Source: Anaspis maculata (lineage: Eukaryota; Arthropoda; Insecta; Coleoptera; Scraptiidae). From it: DNA of 64,000 nt. The DNA is taken from NCBI GenBank assembly GCA_949128115.1, contig OX421968.1, positions 32,082,877 through 32,146,876 of the forward strand, given 5' to 3'. Both the position numbers and the translations under genes were made by a program. Below, in pieces: positions 47,379 through 58,326 of the stretch. The notes beneath the pieces were generated by a model. It did not search any database. It saw nothing but the letters and a program-made list of their open reading frames with translations, and had not been told where the DNA came from. Each line of letters opens with the position of its first letter. Position 1 is the first letter of the stretch.

Positions 47379-49209
47379 CCCAAGTAGCAATCCGACGTCG
47401 GGCCAACGTTGCGATTCGCGACCTGAGGTCGGCAGCCGACGTCCGCGCGACGTTGGGGCAACCCACATTTGCACCCATTTGGTCAATGAAATGCGGGTCG
47501 GTACGACGTTGGCATCCGCGACGTTGTGATTGCCGACCAAAACTCGACCAAATCCGACCATCTTACCTACGTGTAGCCAACGTCGCCTGTCGTGTACCTA
47601 ATCCGACTTATGCTAGTCGCATTAGGTGGACTTTATTTAACCTGTTTTGTACTAAAGAAATATAGCTCCAAATATAGGACGGTAAAGTTTCCCTATTACA
47701 ACCACCAGTCAGATTCAGACCTAAACTACCTACTGCAATATAATATGTTGCCGTATAAGATATAACAGACAACAGAGCATCTGAACTTTGATAATGAAAT
47801 TTTGAAAACTTGATGCGAAGAAAATTTTACTGATGAACAAGTATGTTTCAAGTCGAAAACAATCATCGCCCACCAAAAATTTGGCTGTTCTCAAAATATT
47901 TTAATTTTATATTGAAACATTCATTAATTAAAACACCGTTTTTGAAAAGAAAAGAAGAATAAAGAAGTATTTATATATACTTAATTAATCAATAGCCACC
48001 ATAATTTCGTTTCTCGAGTTCAAAAATGGTAAATTCAATCATTTCAAAGATTTTCATTGGCATTTCTTCAACATGGCCTCGTCTTGTTGTTTTGATATCG
48101 GAAGAAAAAATGGCCGCGTCAGCTATTTCTACCTATACTGACTAAATCCGACTAAGTTTTATACAAGTATAAATTTCTAGACCAATTCCGACCAATTCTG
48201 ACTTCTGGTTTGATTTATTATACCAATTCCGACCTAATCCGACCTCTAGTCGGCGTATATACAATTGCACCAAAACACCGTGCACCATTCCAAGGCCACC
48301 CAGCGTAGCGGTTAATAATGCCCATTGTTGCCGCGGTCCCGGCCGTTTTCGCCCAGGGCCGGGCCGGCGCGGCGCTAGGTATTTTGCCGTCTAAACCAAA
48401 GCTCAATTTTTCCGCTTTCATCGGACGTGATCGGACGTGATCTAACAATGGTCAAGTTTATATACCTATGACCTATACCTACCCATATTATTTTTGGATT
48501 TTACTACACTTTATACAACCCCGGGTGCAATCCCAACAATAAAATTTGAAAACTGGTGCATGACGTTTCCGCGTGTCAGTTTATTTTCGGACCTCTCAAA
48601 TTACGCCTGGAACCTAGCACAGGGGCGGCGTCACGGCTTCTTGAAGTGAAAAAAAAATAATGAAATTTTGAAACATGTTACCTCTAGAATTTGCCACCCC
48701 TGGAATTTGCCGCCTGAATCAGAGGCTCCGCCGATTCATGCCTAGCGCCGGCCCTGGTCGCCGAAATCTAGACGACGGTTACACCAGACTAGAGTGGTCG
48801 CATTAGGTACAAAAATATACACCGAATCCAACGTTGGATACGCCAACGTCCAGCCGACGTTGCATATCCCAACGTTGGGTATGCCGACGTCAGCCGACGT
48901 TGGCAAGCTTACCCAAATATAACTGCAGACTGATTTGGTCGCATTAGGTATAAAAATACCCACCGTGTCCAACGTTGGGAATCCCAACGTCCATCCGACG
49001 TTGGATGCGCCAACGTTGGATTTACCGACGTCGTGCCAACGTCGGTTTCAGTTGCATGGGGGACGTCGGGTTGCCGACGTAAAGGCAACGTTGTTCCAAC
49101 GTGGCCTCGTGACTTTCAAATATTGGTCGCCATCCGACCAAAATTTGTACTAATTCCGACGTCGGAATTGGTAAAAACTTGGTCGGAAGTCGGGTAAATG
49201 TTACTTGGG
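47379..49209. mobile_element. ACGT-rich element with CCCAAGTARCA termini
   Basis: CCCAAGTAGCAATCCGACGT at 47379 is mirrored by GTCGGGTAAATGTTACTTGGG ending at 49209. Both subterminal zones (47393-47600 and 48828-49180) are packed with CGACGT, CCAACGTTGG and GCCGACGT variants. The middle contains CCGACCAATTCnGAC-type strings and a hAT-like insertion. No transposase is seen. Confidence 0.6.
48354..48756. mobile_element. Probable hAT-type MITE
   Basis: It starts CAGGGCCGGGCCGGCG and ends CTAGCGCCGGCCCTG, like the MITE at 19633-19839. The flanks share TCGCC but I could not align a clean 8-bp duplication, so the exact ends are uncertain. Confidence 0.5.
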
Positions 49210-50284
49210 AGGCCTTTGAAAGTCGCGATTTCGATGTGTTTTCCAAAGTTTCAAACCCAAATATCTCGGAAACGAAGCCTCTTATCAAAATTTCACAGGA
49301 GTAACTTTTTTTTCTAAATTTAACAAGGAATTCAAAAAAGTTAAATATTCCAAAAATATCCAGTGGCGTAGAAAATTGGGCGGGAGAAGTTGAACAATCT
49401 CCCGGTATCTACGCCACTGGAGAATTTTGACAAAAGTTATCTGCGTCAAGTGATGAGTATTTATTTCGTAAGTATTTGTACCAAATTTGGTAGAAATCGC
49501 TTTGATGACTTGAGAGTTATTGCAAAAAGATTATTTAAAAAACTGAACTTTGAAGGGCTATATCTCCCTTAGGAAGCGTTTTGGAGAAAAATTAAATTAT
49601 GCATGTCGACCTAGTTTTTGATGGGCCATCGAATGGTGAATTATTGTTACTATAACCTGGACCACCCTGTATACGTCGTTACAGAACAAAGCGGCTGAAG
49701 CACAGTTTGCTGCGCTTAAAAAAAAAGAATCAAAATGGAAGTGTCAATAAGGCCCAACTGCACTGCTCACCCTTAGATCTCTACATATCTACTTTAGTAA
49801 GCTGGGCTCAAGTTGAGGTTCACCTGAGGGCCATGAGTTCACTGCACCGATTTAGCTTAGGCAAAAAGTAGCTAAGCCATGTTTAAGCTTCAGCAAAGAT
49901 TCAAACCTTGGGGATATTCAATTTTTGGCCATTAAAGTTGGTTGCTCTTTTATTTCCCTCGCTTTTTCTTCACACAGATTGGTGACAGTGTCGATCACAG
50001 GTGTGAACCGTCAATAGTTTGAGGTTATTGGCATTTTGCACAGGGAAGTGTAATGGCGAATTCCCAGAGCTGCTTGACCGCTCTCGTTTTCAGGGAAACT
50101 CCAATAGTTTGAATTAGATTTTTTGCTTGAAAAAAAAGTTCTCAAACGGTTTTTTGCCAGATGGTTGACTCATCCCTATGATTAATCTTTTTTTTTTATT
50201 CTGTTGAAATAATTTTTGAGAAAAACAGACTTTATATATTCAGCAACCTTGTGGTCTTTTGTTGAACATGTGACACTGGACTTC

Positions 50285-50578
50285 CATTATCGACTGACTT
50301 CCACTGATTTCCATGTGACTTCCATTGACTTCCACGGATTTCCATTGACTTCCACTGACTTCCACTGATTTCCATTGACTTCCACTGATTTCCATGACTT
50401 CCACGTGATTTCCACTGAGTTCCATGACTTCCACGTGATTTCCACTGATTTCCATGACTTCCACTGATTTCCATGACTTCTACAGACTTCCATGACTTCC
50501 ACGTGATTTCCATGACTTCTACAGACTTCCATTACTTCCACGTGATTTCCACTGATTTCCATGACTTCCACGTGAATG
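50285..50578 (+). repeat. TTCCA-rich minisatellite, array 1
   Basis: The array is built from TGACTTCCACTGATTTCCA and TGACTTCCACGTGATTTCCA units of about 12-20 bp in irregular order. Many units contain CACGTG. Minus-strand frames read as Glu/Ser/Lys/Val-rich repeats and are not genes. A second array of the same units in the same orientation is at 52418-52745. Confidence 0.9.
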
Positions 50579-51075
50579 TCATCGATTGTAGGGAATATTC
50601 CCCCGGGAACCTACTAGGTATATAAACCACCTATCGAGGAAAACCTCGAGGAAAACATTGTTGGTAAAACTGGGTCCAGGAATCTAAAATTCAGTCGATA
50701 GGGATGCATATAACTACATGAAAGACTGGACCTTGTATTGTTATGTTATGTTTTTTCACCACTAGTTACTGAGTCGATTTCCAGAAAATAAATTATAGAG
50801 GTCTTCAGTTTTTAACTTCCCTTCAACCGCAAAGAAACCCGCAGCTTTGCGACCACATCAAATTGTAAATTAGAGTGATAATTATTGTGAACTCGTCTTT
50901 AACAAACAGCAAGACTGAGCTAGGTAACAATAATTACGGCTAAGTCGAGGGCTAAGTACCTTCGTACCTAACTTGTTTTCTTAACAAACACAGCCTGCAC
51001 TTCGAGCAGCACCCATTTCAAAAACTTTCAGGCAGAATCGAGGGCAGAATATAAGCAGTTTTAAGGTACCATACT

Positions 51076-51165
51076 AGACGTTCAGATAGTCGAATAGATT
51101 AGACATCAGATTTACAAGCAGAAGATCGTGGGTTAGAATCCGCGTGAAAACGACTTTTTTCCTAG
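51076..51165 (+). other. tRNA-like or SINE-head-like sequence
   Basis: TAGTCGAATAG near 51088 resembles an A box. GGGTTAGAATCC near 51131 resembles a B box, with CGTGG...CCGCG able to pair as a T stem. A run of T follows at about 51154, as in polymerase III terminators. No full cloverleaf was established. Confidence 0.25.
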
Positions 51166-51369
51166 AAAATCGTTGTGTTTTTTTTATTCAATTTTAGTAC
51201 CACATGATGATTATCTAGGTACAAGTCAATGAATTCTTTTTCAACTCTTGATACAGTTTTGGTCACTTAAATTATCTGTATGGTGGAACTGGTGATGAAT
51301 GTATTTCAAGGACGGAGTTATACATCCATTTCGATTGCTTTTGCAAAATTTCACATTTTTCACGACGGA

Positions 51370-51815
51370 CGTTCTGGAAACCTCTATTCCCTCATCAATA
51401 AATTCAACTTTGCCGAAGATAGAGTCCAGGATAGAGTACCACCAACCGATACTGTGCTACAAGTTCGCAATGTTCGTATCATCCAACTTTCGCGAACAGG
51501 TGCAGGCGGTCATTTCTTATGCAAAGCGAGGAGATTTTAAAATTTTTCGTAGGTACGTGCTTATACGTGCACGCTACAGAAATTATATACCTACCTGTCT
51601 CACGGATACTTACGGAAACCCATGTCTTCATCAATAAATTCGACTTTGTGCCCAAAAATTAAGTGCCGTCAATCTATACCCTGCTGCCTGTTTGCAATGT
51701 TCGTATCATCCAAATTCCGCGAATATGTGTGGTTATTGCTCATGTTTTTGGAATTTTATTTTGGAATATTATCATTTTTTTGTACGTGCTTATACGTGCA
51801 CACTTACGGGCATAA
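51370..51815 (+). repeat. Tandem duplication, 236-bp period
   Basis: TCATCAATAAATTCnACTTTG recurs at 51392 and 51628. GCAATGTTCGTATCATCCAA and TACGTGCTTATACGTGCAC recur in the same order. The open frames 51280-51540 and 51622-52041 run through it and look like chance frames. Confidence 0.65.
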
Positions 51816-52109
51816 TTTGGTACATGTTGCAAGAAGCAAGACACAAAATCCAGTTCCTCGATTCCAGAAATACGTGTCTGAATGGCGAACTGAAATGACG
51901 GACTTGATGACAAATGACAGATATCGCGATTCATTGCAGAAAAGCTGGCCAATGGTATTAAAAAATCACGGCGATGATGCACGACCACCGGCGATTATTC
52001 GACGATTATGGTTACCCCTTTCCAGTCTGTCAAGGGTATAAGGTGCAGTCTGTCAAGGGTATTAGGTCCTCAAGGCTGACCAATGAGCAAATCGGATTTC
52101 ATGGTTGCG

Positions 52110-52420
52110 GCGCCATCTGGTCCACCATATCGATTTCTTCTCGGAAATCTCTTATTAGTGAAACGATTGTCATAAAACTTGGAACTTATTTTTGTCTCGT
52201 ATGAAAATTCTTATTTCCAAGCTGAGCTCCATGATTCCGCCTCTATCTTGGCCGCCATATTAAAATTTCTCATTAATGGAACGATTTTCATGGAACTTGA
52301 CATTTACCCCTGTCTTGTAATAATGATCATTCTTATTTTCACGCTGAATTCACTGATTCTTTGGCTGCCACATTGAAATCTCTCATTAGGGGAATGATTG
52401 TCATGGAACTTGAAACATCT
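52110..52420 (+). repeat. Second array of the 118-bp satellite
   Basis: CCACCATAT, GCCGCCATATTAAAATTTC and GCTGCCACATTGAAATCTC recur at 52122, 52251 and 52364, with the same CTnATTAGTGnAACGATT and TCATGGAACTTG segments as 5130-5530. It runs straight into the second TTCCA array. Confidence 0.75.
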
Positions 52421-52745
52421 GACTTCCATCTGACTTTCACTAAGTTCCATAGATTTTCAATGACTTTCACCTAATTCCACGTGATTTCCATTGAATTCCA
52501 CTGACTTCTACTGATTTTAATGACTTCCCTAGACTTCCATTGACTTCCACGTGATTTCCATTTGAATTCCACAGATTTCCACTGACTTCCATGACTTCCA
52601 CGTGATTTCCATTGAATTCCACAGACTTCCACTGACTTCCATGACTTCCATGACTTCCACTGATTTCCATGACTTCCATTGACTTCCACGTGATTTCCAC
52701 TGACTTCCACGTGATTTCCACGGACTTCCACTGTAGTGTACACCA
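52418..52745 (+). repeat. TTCCA-rich minisatellite, array 2
   Basis: Same unit types as 50285-50578, including CACGTG-bearing units, in the same orientation. It ends near the CTTCCACTGTAGTGTACACC junction. Confidence 0.9.
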
Positions 52746-53024
52746 GACTTCCACTGCGGTTTACACCTTGATGCCTAGTATGTACTTACATGTTAGATGG
52801 ATATTCAACTTTATTTATTCATTTATTCAGATTTTCTTACAGAAAATATCCTGTTGAGAAGTTCATCTTCAAGGAACTCTAAACAATCAACTCTTTGTGT
52901 GAATCTAGTTTTTTTTTTAAATGTCATTTCATCCAGAGTACTTGCCAATGAAATAGATTTAATTGAAAATACTCTTAATCATCAACAAGAGTAATGAATA
53001 GTATTTTCTGAAAATTTCCGGAAA

Positions 53025-53713
53025 ATACAGGGTGTCTCAAAAGTATCGCATTCCGGGTCCATAGCGGTAAGTATATAGAATCTACCCAAGAACACAAGAA
53101 AAATGTTGAAAATAATTAGTTACCTACGTTTTTTTTTTGTGAAGATATGGTGGGGGGTAGGCAAAAGGGTGGAACTTCTTTCCCCTCCATTTTCAATATT
53201 CAAAGTGGTTTTGATGAACTGTTTGTCATAAACTTATCAGTGGAAATTATCAACCAGTGGGTGTGCAGTTCACCTGTTCACGATACAGGGTAAGTCATGA
53301 ATCACAAAAATCCAGTATTCTACAATTATTATATCTAAAATATTCCATTGGTTCCCCAAATAATTGAGAGTAAGATGTGACTCTTTTTGTTGCCATAGAT
53401 AAAATTTTATTGACTTTTTTAAAGGAAAATGAATTCTTGACATTTATGAATCACCCTGTATATCAAATAGAAGTTCAGTGCACATCCAGTGGTTGATAAT
53501 TTTCACTGATTTTTATATCACAAATAATTCCCCAAAATCATTTTGACTTACGAAAATAGAGGGGAGCGAAGTCCTCTACACCTTGATCCCCCATATTTCC
53601 AAAATTAAACGTCACAATTTTTTTTCAATATTCTTTTCAAATTCTTGAGTGGATTCCATAATGTGTCACCATCGCTCTGGACTCGGACTGCGATTCTTTT
53701 TAGACACCTGTAT
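53025..53713. repeat. Palindrome with a nested smaller inverted repeat
   Basis: ATACAGGGTGTCTCAAAAGT at 53025 is mirrored by a TTTTTAGACACCTGTAT end at 53713, and GGTGTGCAGTTCACCTG-type inner sequence pairs across the centre. The loop is occupied by 53283-53461, which itself starts ATACAGGGTAAGTCATGAAT and ends ATGAATCACCCTGTAT. Confidence 0.8.
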
Positions 53714-54259
53714 AGGTAATAGGTATCCATTGGTTACGAAGATTGTTTCAATTTTTTTTCCAAAGAGTTGATAGTTAACAGCTTTAAATAGTGATGCCAC
53801 TTCAACAGTTTTTTGAGTTTTCAATCTAACAGTGCTGTTTTAAGTATATTTGTGACGTCACAAAAATATTTTTCGAACACCCATTACGGCCGCAATTTTG
53901 GGAATTAGGGAAAAATACAAAACACGGGTGCTTTTTTTTTAACCATACCATCGATTAAGCCAATGAAAAAATTGGACAAGTAACCCATTCTCGCCCATTC
54001 GTGTAAATCATTATCCAATAACTCCTTCTCCATTGGGATATTGTTATTTACGATATTGTTCATTTTTTGACTGCACGCACAGCTGCATATGATCTCAAAT
54101 GTTAATAAGTGGTGGCTAAGCCGTACGACACCCTAAGCTTATTTTAGGCAAAGCTTAAGCATCCCTAAGCCACAGTTTGTTGACGGTGCAGTGTACTTAA
54201 AAATTAAGGACCAGTAAAGCTCTACTTCAAGGTTAAGTGTTAGCGGTGCAGTTGGGCCT

Positions 54260-55381
54260 AAACTAAATTAACCTGATTGAATTTGTTGAACGTTTTCTAC
54301 CCCTTCCCTTATATAACCCTGTAAAAAAATTATAATTGTATGCCATTTACGTTTTAAATTCAGTGTAATGACTTTTTGGAGCAAAAATAAAGTGAAAAGC
54401 TGGGGCCGATGGCCGTACGGCTGGTGGCACCTGCAAAGTTTTGGAGCGAAACTATCACTATCAGCGGTCTAGCTTATCATTTTGATTTTGCTCCAAAAAT
54501 TCATTCCACTGAAAATGAAAAGTGAACGGGATATAGGTTTTAATTTGTACTCTTTCAGTAGGATCCAGGTGCAGAATACAAAACAGACATTTTGTGCTAC
54601 GCGTAGTCAGCCGCCGGACCATTAGTTTTAATAATCCAGAAAATACGAATATAAATTCATATCAAGTTTGTCTCCAACTTCCCTTATAAATTCGGGTCTG
54701 TCACCACACCACGTATGCTATGTTGCAGCTCTAAGCTTACATGAGATTTCAATGAAGCGTGTGAGACAAACAAGCAACCAAGTCACACCTTGGTTTATTA
54801 TTGTCAGTTTTAGCTAAAACATCAACAGCACAAGAATGGTGTTCCATAGAGGAAGTTTCAATTAAGCCCATTGTATTCCGAAATCGCATTATGAAATATG
54901 CATGCACATTCAACACCAAGCGCGTGCAGACGTCAGTAGGTAAATGCAATTGGGAAATGCACCAATGCGTTTGACAAGTTGCAGGAGCTGTAGCAATTTT
55001 GTTTGTTGACAAATCCTTTGAAACGTTAATTTTTAAGCACAAAATATAGAGGTAGATCAAGGTCGGGGCTTGGGGTAGACATGTTTTGAATTTATTCAAT
55101 GAACCGAAAATATCATAGGTACCTAGTTGATTTTATTTTGATACTTACCTACGTTTGTCAATCGATTGACTTTTACAGTTATAGGTACATCAATTGCAAT
55201 ATCGTCAGATCTGTTCTCAGATATGCCAATATCTTAGTCTTTATGCTAAATAATAATTTAGTAGACCTGACCAAATATCATTATATCTGTCTTCAGATCT
55301 GCTCATATCATATCTAATCCAGATCAGATTGGATCAGATCAGATAAAATTAGATAAAACCATTTTTGACGCTGTTTTGAAT
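54260..55381. other. Unrecognised region
   Basis: No family signature. Short GATCAGAT-type simple repeats occur near 55270-55350. A minus frame at 54749-55099 has no recognisable motif. Confidence 0.3.
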
Positions 55382-56476
55382 ATACAGGGTGGCCCAACGA
55401 AAACAGAACAGAGGGGTTTTCGGGCATTTCACATCATTTTTTTGAAAAAAGCTCAGACAGGTCGATTTTTATATCGAGGGGGACATCTGAAACATACATT
55501 GGCAAATTGCTATCTTTAGCCCCCTCACCCCTACCGTCCTCAACTTTAGAATTTCAAATGACACAATCTACTGTGCGATACATCAAATCAAAGAGAATCA
55601 AATTCTTTTTCTGAAAGAAATATTTTCAAAATTTTCACACCCCCCCCCCCCCCCCCCCCATCTTCCTTAATTTCACTGACTGTCCCATTTTATATCCTCG
55701 ACCCCTCAATTCTCTTCAATTTAATCAACGTCATCCTAAATAGCATCTAAGGAGAAAATTTTCGGTGGAGAAAAGTGTTACCCAAACTCACCCCTTTCCT
55801 CTCCCCCACCCCAATTTCAAAACTTAACAGACACCACCTACTTTGTGATGCATCGAATGAAAGGAAATTGATTTCCCTTTCTGGAAACAATTTTTTTGAA
55901 ATTTGCAACCCCTCTCCTGATAAATTGAACATTCGCAGTATTTTAGGAGGAAAGGGGGCTTTTTGAAAATTCTTAAAATATTTTATTCAGAAAGCGAATT
56001 CGATTCCCTTCGATTTGATGTACCACAAAGTGGGTAGTGTCATTTTAGATTTTGAAGTTGAGGTGGGGGAGTGGAGGGGTGAATTTGGGTGGCACTTTTT
56101 ACACAAAAAATTTTCTCCCTCGATGCTGTGCAGGATGACGTTGACTGTACTGAAGAGAATTAAGAGATCAAAAATATTACATTGGGAACTCTGACAATTT
56201 TAGGAAGAAGGGGGGTGGGGTTGAAAAATATAGAAATACTTTTTCAGAAAGAGGATTTAATTCTCTTCAATTTGATGTATCGCAAAGTGGGTGGTGTTAT
56301 TTGAAACTTCGAAGTTGGGGCGGGTGGGGGTGAGGGGGCTTGAGATAGAATTCCGCCAATGTATGTTTCAGATGTCCCCCTTATTATAAAAATCGACCGG
56401 TTCGAGCTTTTTTCAAAAAAATGAGTTGAAATGGCTTGAAACCCCTCTGTTCTGTTTTCGTTGGGCCACCCTGTAT
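55382..56476. repeat. Palindrome with ATACAGGGTGGCCC ends and shared core
   Basis: ATACAGGGTGGCCCAACGAA at 55382 is mirrored by TTCGTTGGGCCACCCTGTAT ending at 56476. From the ACAGGTCGATTTTTATATCG string inward (about 55464) the sequence is homologous to 26120-27194 and 58327-59413. The outer 80 bp are unrelated to theirs. A poly-C run lies at about 55640-55659. Confidence 0.9.
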
Positions 56477-58326
56477 GTTTTAAGTAGATAGATGAAGACG
56501 CTGAAAGTGGAAGCGCCGGAATGGTGTCTAGATTCGTTGCTGGGCGAGCGTCCGCGAAATTTTGAGTGTACTTACTGCTACTGCTGCTGTTGGCTGGAAA
56601 ATGTCCAAATCCTTCGAGCAAAAAAGCACCAAGTTAGTGTCATTGAAATGTAAATAAATAGCGGAATACGGCGGCGATAAGGAGGCAGAAGACAGAAAGG
56701 GTGCGTGTAATTAATCGTGGTCGCTACTAATTCCAGATAACGATGGGTAATGAAGAGACAGAACAGATACCGGGGACGGCGACGGCGGCAACGGCAAACT
56801 ATCTAGAATTGGAGATTGGAGCGCACCAGTGCGAGGCCATATCCCGGAATTAACAACGTTTTTTCCTTTTGATAACAATTATCCGGATTTATGGAGCACA
56901 TCCTTCAAATGGAATTAACGCGAGCTCCGCTATAAAACAACGATTTGTCTAGAGCTTTAAGGCTTGCCGGCCTTCCAGACTTAGTAGTTCCGAGACTGGC
57001 ATGGCATCCATCAGGAGCCTTCTAAAACTCGCGCGATACCCCGCTGATGGTAAACTATCCAACTTGTGGGCCAGCAAAGCCAATTCCTCCCACACTTGAC
57101 AAAGTATCTCGAAATTCTTTTCGGAAGATTTCAATCCCGCGCAAAGTGCAGTTTTCAGTTGAGGTTGATAGTAGGGCCGCTACGTGTGAAGTTACTGCAC
57201 TTCATGTTAGAGATATGAAACTCGGTACCTACACATCTTCAGAAAACTATTCGGAACAGTTCGATCCGAGATGCCTATCAAACTCACTGCTGCATCCAAA
57301 ATTGTGGCTGTTTCCCAATATGGCAGCCTAAATATGTGAAAATGTCGTATTCGTCCCATTATATCCCGCAGCATTTCAATTTCTATCTATAAGCTATTCT
57401 TGAAGTGATGGTAACTATAATAATCGTGGTGACAGATGATCAGTTTTCCTAGTACAGGGTGTTCACGCGAGATGGGACCCTCCCCCCACTAATAGCTTCC
57501 AATTTGAGGTATTTCGAAGAAACAAAAACTGATCCCTTATAATTTTTCACGTAGTTTTCAAATATGTTCATGACTATCTTCCATATTGCAAAACATACAG
57601 GGTGCTCAAAAAAAAAAATTGAACGGAAATATCCTTCAGAAGAAACGGAACAGAACATATAACATCACCGCCTTACAATCTGCAGAGTAATAGAGCCGCA
57701 GAGAGTAGCCGTAGAGCCCAGTATCACACAGTTCAAACGAGAAGAAAGAAGTAGAAGATCTATCAAGCAAACCCTCAAGGAAATCTAAGAAGAAAATACG
57801 AAGATTCATTTCTCGAGAACACGCCATGGCCCGAGACTATCGCGAGGACAACAAAAAAAACCTGGGTAGGAGCCAAAATGGAGAAGAGGATTGGAAGATC
57901 AACATATATTTATTTGCGTGATCAACTCTGGAAAAAGATAGCAGAAGAGACAAATAAATCAACCTATATCTCTAGTGAAGGAAGAGACTACAAGTACCAC
58001 GGCAAAAACGAATCCAACATCACCATCACCGGAAGTAATAGCAGAAACTCCGACAAACGGAATAGGATATGGAAGCACACTACCTTCTAGAGAGCGCGAA
58101 ACTCGCCGAAGATGTCGGAGCTGAACACGAATACACCGAAAACAGTGAAGCTGAAAGTCATTGATGTAATGACGACGCAAGCACTGAATACACTGATTCA
58201 AGTGACATGGAATCTGCAAATTCGAGCGTGAAATATTCCGATCCGAAAAACAAATTCCAGCCGAGAGTGAAGAACCGCTTTCGCGGTAATAAACCGCGAA
58301 ATGGCATTCTCTACCGTGGTTTATAC
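56477..58326. other. Unrecognised region with two boundary motifs
   Basis: TACAGGGTGTTCACGCGAGA (about 57454) and ATACAGGGTGCTCAAAAAA (about 57596) look like ends of ATACAGGGTG-type elements, but no mirrored partners were found. Short frames at 56949-57134 minus and 57878-58090 plus carry no family signature. Confidence 0.3.

Larger units (their letters stand above)
46791..49672. repeat. Palindrome with ATACAGGGTGG ends and inserted core
   Basis: ATACAGGGTGGTCCCGGTTA at 46791 is mirrored by TAACCTGGACCACCCTGTAT ending at 49672. Arms of about 465 bp run to about 47255 and from about 49210. They pair through TCCAGTGGCGTAGATACCGG and GAATTCCTTGTTnAAnTTAG. The interior 47379-49209 is a separate insertion. 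The palindrome starts one base after the ATAT target duplication of the neighbouring solo LTR. Confidence 0.9.
49750..54259. mobile_element. 4.5 kb element with AGGCCCAACTGCAC termini
   Basis: AGGCCCAACTGCAC at about 49750 is mirrored by GTGCAGTTGGGCCT ending near 54259. Both subterminal regions contain short CTTAGGC/CTAAGCC motifs (49850-49890 and 54110-54180). I see no transposase, and the target duplication is unclear. The interior carries two TTCCA arrays, a satellite, a tandem duplication and a nested palindrome. Confidence 0.5.

Noticed and set aside
48346..48764. Eight-base target duplication for the 48354-48756 element
   Set aside because: TTTTCGCC and GTCGCCGA share only TCGCC, shifted; ends need to be redefined before a duplication can be claimed.
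50232..52754. Repetitive minus-strand frames rich in Glu, Ser, Lys and Val
   Set aside because: They are translations of the TTCCA minisatellites and stay open only because the unit lacks stops in that frame.
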